Source: Chloroflexota bacterium (GTDB lineage: Bacteria > Chloroflexota > FW602-bin22 > JAMCYS01). Taken from it: a stretch of 6,889 bases of DNA. A program made the position numbers and the translations under genes. Location of the stretch: assembly GCA_021847625.1 (NCBI GenBank), contig JAJZQK010000171.1:1-6889 (forward strand), given 5' to 3'. The notes under the pieces are model-generated. The model worked only from the letters and a program-made list of their open reading frames with translations. It did no database searches and was not told where the DNA came from. Shown in pieces: positions 4,997-6,889 of this stretch (position 1 is the first letter of the stretch; each line of letters begins with the position of its first letter).

Positions 4997-6067
4997 ATGA
5001 TCACCGACAGACGCGAGAACCAGGCCCCATCCGATCAGACGCCGACGACGTCCGGCTGGCTGCGTTTGCCGCGTCCATGGATCTTCCTGGCGCCGATGTC
5101 CGGCCTGGCCGACTGGCCCTACAGGGAGATCTGCTACGAGTTCGGGGCGGAGGTGACGGTCTCCCCGCTCATCTCGGCGCCCGGACTGGGGAAGAGCCCC
5201 CGGCACCTGATGCGACTGATCGGCGGCGCGCACGGTTCCCGGCCCTTCGTCGTGCAACTGTACGGCCGGCGTCCGGAAGATTTCCGGCGGGCCGCTCGCC
5301 TGCTGAGCGACGAATTACCGCTCGCCGGCATCGACATAAACATGGGCTGCCCGGCGAACAAAGTTGTCAATTCCCTTCACGGCAGCGCCCTGCTGCGTGA
5401 GCCCGAACGGGCCGCCGCCATCGTGGCCGCCACTCGTGCCGCGACGCGCCTGCCGGTGAGCGTGAAACTGCGGAGCGGCTGGGACAGCTCCACCGCCCCG
5501 GAGCTTTCGAGACAACTCGAAGCAGCCGGAGCCAGCGCCCTGATCATTCACGGGCGGACGCGAGACCAGCAGTACAGAGGCTCGAACTCGCTTTCGACCA
5601 TTGCCGAGACCAAGCGCGCCGTCGGTATCCCCGTCATCGGCAACGGCGATGTTACCTCCGTGCGCAAGGCCCAGCACATGCTGGAGGCGACCGGCGTAGA
5701 CGGGATAATGGTCGGCCGCGGGGCGGTCGGCAACCCATGGTTGTTCGCGCAACTGCAGGCGGCGTTGAAGGGCAACGAGGCATACAGCCAGAAGAGGGAA
5801 TCTGCCGCGGAGACGATGTGTCGGCACGCCCGGCTCGCCTTCCACCAGCAGGGCCGAAAGGCGGCCCTGAACATCCGAAAGCATCTCATCGCCTACTCAC
5901 GAGGAAGTCCGATTGCCGTCGACCTGCGTCTCGCCGTCAAGCACATCCATAGCCTCGAGGATGTCGTGATGTGGATAGCGGAATGGGAAGCGTCCTTTCG
6001 CGGGCGGCAGCGGGGTAGCCGCGGGCTGCCTAGCGCCGTCGGCGAGGACGCTCTTTCGGCGGTATAG
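4997..6067 (+). CDS. dusB: tRNA-dihydrouridine synthase (DusB/NifR3-like)
   Basis: This is a 356-residue FMN enzyme that reduces uridine to dihydrouridine in tRNA D-loops, using NADPH. The N-terminal TIM barrel shows LAPMSGLADWPYR (31-43), VQLYG (86-90), and GIDINMGCPANKVV (111-124), whose Cys118 is the expected catalytic acid. VKLRSGW (156-162) contains the conserved Lys157. HGRTRDQQYRG (185-195), VIGNGDV (213-219) and GIMVGRGAVGNPW (236-248) make up the FMN phosphate-binding part. A helical C-terminal domain (about 260-340) with NIRKHLIAYSRG matches the tRNA-binding region. The first 25 residues are polar and poorly conserved-looking, and the last 25 are Arg/Gly-rich. The DusB subfamily is the best fit by motif wording, though subfamilies are hard to separate by eye. 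The ATG at 4997 appears to be translated from a leaderless mRNA. The gene converges with the PIG-L gene, 41 bp apart. Confidence 0.93.
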   Translation: MITDRRENQAPSDQTPTTSGWLRLPRPWIFLAPMSGLADWPYREICYEFGAEVTVSPLISAPGLGKSPRHLMRLIGGAHGSRPFVVQLYGRRPEDFRRAARLLSDELPLAGIDINMGCPANKVVNSLHGSALLREPERAAAIVAATRAATRLPVSVKLRSGWDSSTAPELSRQLEAAGASALIIHGRTRDQQYRGSNSLSTIAETKRAVGIPVIGNGDVTSVRKAQHMLEATGVDGIMVGRGAVGNPWLFAQLQAALKGNEAYSQKRESAAETMCRHARLAFHQQGRKAALNIRKHLIAYSRGSPIAVDLRLAVKHIHSLEDVVMWIAEWEASFRGRQRGSRGLPSAVGEDALSAV

Positions 6068-6108
6068 GCGCCCACCGGCCGTCTCACCGCTGTGCGCTGT
6101 CGCCCTAT

Positions 6109-6888
6109 CTACTGGCCAGCCTCCACGGCCGGTTCAAGCCCGTCGAACATGTCATGCTCGGGATGGGGCACGGCGACCTGGCTCGTGCCAAGCTTGAAGG
6201 TCTCCGAGGCCAGGAATAGGCGCCGCTGCTCTGGCGTGGCCTCCCTGAGTGGCAGCACGCCGTGTTGGGTGCCATGGCAGCAGATGGCCGCCATCTTGGT
6301 GTCCCACACCTCGGAAACGTCGACTGTCAGGGATATCTCCTCGTCAGGCAACGAATGGAGCGCGTGCAGGCCCGTCGCCTCGGCGACGCTTTTGGCGAGC
6401 ACCATCTGGTAGAGCTTGGCAGGCGAATACGGGGGCAGCCCCGCTTCCGCGTACGCGCGCGGATTGCCGGCCTCGCGATAGGCCCGCAGAGCCAGCCGAC
6501 CGATGACGACGTGGTCGGGATGCCCGGAGATGCCATCCGGCCCGTAGGTCAGAATGACCTGGGGGCGGACCTCGCGCACGACGCGCACGATTTCGCCGAC
6601 CACCTTGTCGGGGTCGGCCTGCGGCAGATACCCGTCACGATAACCCAGGAAGCGCGGCGGCTGTAATCCCAACATCTGGCAGGCGCAGGCGAGCTCGCGT
6701 TCACGCAGCGCGGCCAGTTCATCCGGTCTGCAGAGAGGAGGGATGCCGCACGAGCCGGCCTCGCCGTGGGTCGCCGTGAGGAGGTAGACGCACACTCCCC
6801 GCCGGGCCAGAAGAGCGAGAGTGCCGCCGGAGCGCACGGTTTCGTCGTCAGGATGAGCGAAGACTGCTAGTAAGGTTGGTTTGTCCAT
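6109..6888 (-). CDS. PIG-L family zinc-dependent N-deacetylase
   Basis: This 259-residue protein belongs to the PIG-L/LmbE family, which removes the acetyl group from N-acetylglucosamine-type substrates; known members act in GPI-anchor, mycothiol and bacillithiol synthesis or on mycothiol conjugates. The hallmark AHPDDE is at residues 11-16. TYGPDGISGHPDH (114-126) supplies the second zinc motif. By analogy with MshB, zinc ligands would be His12, Asp15 and His126, and Asp14 the catalytic base. A K-x-x-A-x-x-x-H-x-T-Q segment in the C-terminal third (KMAAICCHGTQ) matches the MshB/Mca-like branch. The length fits complete, cytoplasmic family members, and there is no signal peptide. The protein has several cysteines (for example 33, 47, 53, 68 and 70), and residues after AHPDDE are TVRSGG where L-G-A/S-G-G is usual. 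The ATG lies 1 nt inside the window edge, so its ribosome site is not visible. Substrate unknown. Confidence 0.9.
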   Translation of the reverse strand: MDKPTLLAVFAHPDDETVRSGGTLALLARRGVCVYLLTATHGEAGSCGIPPLCRPDELAALRERELACACQMLGLQPPRFLGYRDGYLPQADPDKVVGEIVRVVREVRPQVILTYGPDGISGHPDHVVIGRLALRAYREAGNPRAYAEAGLPPYSPAKLYQMVLAKSVAEATGLHALHSLPDEEISLTVDVSEVWDTKMAAICCHGTQHGVLPLREATPEQRRLFLASETFKLGTSQVAVPHPEHDMFDGLEPAVEAGQ

Positions 6889-6889
6889 T

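Noticed and set aside
5315..5884. 189-codon minus-strand frame inside the Dus gene.
   Set aside because: It is a shadow of the Dus coding sequence with no recognisable domain.
6064..6108. ATAGGCG (6064-6070) with CGCC(C)TAT (6101-6108) as a bidirectional terminator between the Dus and PIG-L genes.
   Set aside because: The loop is about 30 nt, the stem needs a bulge, and there is no T tract; too weak to call.
1..6889. CRISPR arrays, tRNA or rRNA genes, insertion sequences, attachment sites or phage genes.
   Set aside because: I found no regularly spaced direct repeats, tRNA-like cloverleaf, transposase or integrase motifs, or terminal inverted repeats.

Overview
This 6.9 kb window is high-GC, gene-dense bacterial chromosomal DNA. 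It carries seven genes: two metabolic enzymes cut by or abutting the window edges, a transporter, an iron-sulfur aldo/keto reductase, one peptidoglycan enzyme (MurB), one tRNA-modifying enzyme (dihydrouridine synthase) and a small uncharacterised membrane protein. I see no mobile element, phage gene, CRISPR array, tRNA or rRNA. The lineage cannot be fixed from this sequence. The mix of a PIG-L deacetylase, a ferredoxin-tailed aldo/keto reductase, extended -10 promoters and a probable leaderless mRNA would fit Chloroflexota or a similar lineage, but that is inference. The MurB resembles, from memory, the variant common in candidate phyla.

Layout, left to right. The N-terminus of a class III aminotransferase runs off the left edge on the minus strand. 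A 347-bp gene-free stretch follows, with a plausible plus-strand promoter. A four-helix membrane protein (+) then runs head-on into an MFS transporter (-), with only 2 bp between their stop codons. The MFS gene is divergent from the aldo/keto reductase gene (+). The roughly 290 bp between their starts holds a promoter-like sequence for each direction. Next come murB (+), behind a 211-bp leader rich in inverted repeats, and the Dus gene (+), whose -10 element sits so close to the ATG that the transcript is probably leaderless. A complete PIG-L-type deacetylase (-) converges on the Dus gene and starts 1 nt inside the right edge.

The genes do not form an obvious pathway or operon. Reductase, murB and dus are co-directional, but the gaps of 211 and 117 bp contain promoter or hairpin signals and suggest separate control. 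The divergent transporter and reductase pair is the likeliest functional partnership, perhaps import and reduction of one compound, but nothing in the sequence names the substrate.

No clearly new multi-gene system is visible. The most interesting points are the reductase's non-canonical active site, the hairpin series ahead of murB, the leaderless dus promoter, and the variant active-site neighbourhood of MurB.
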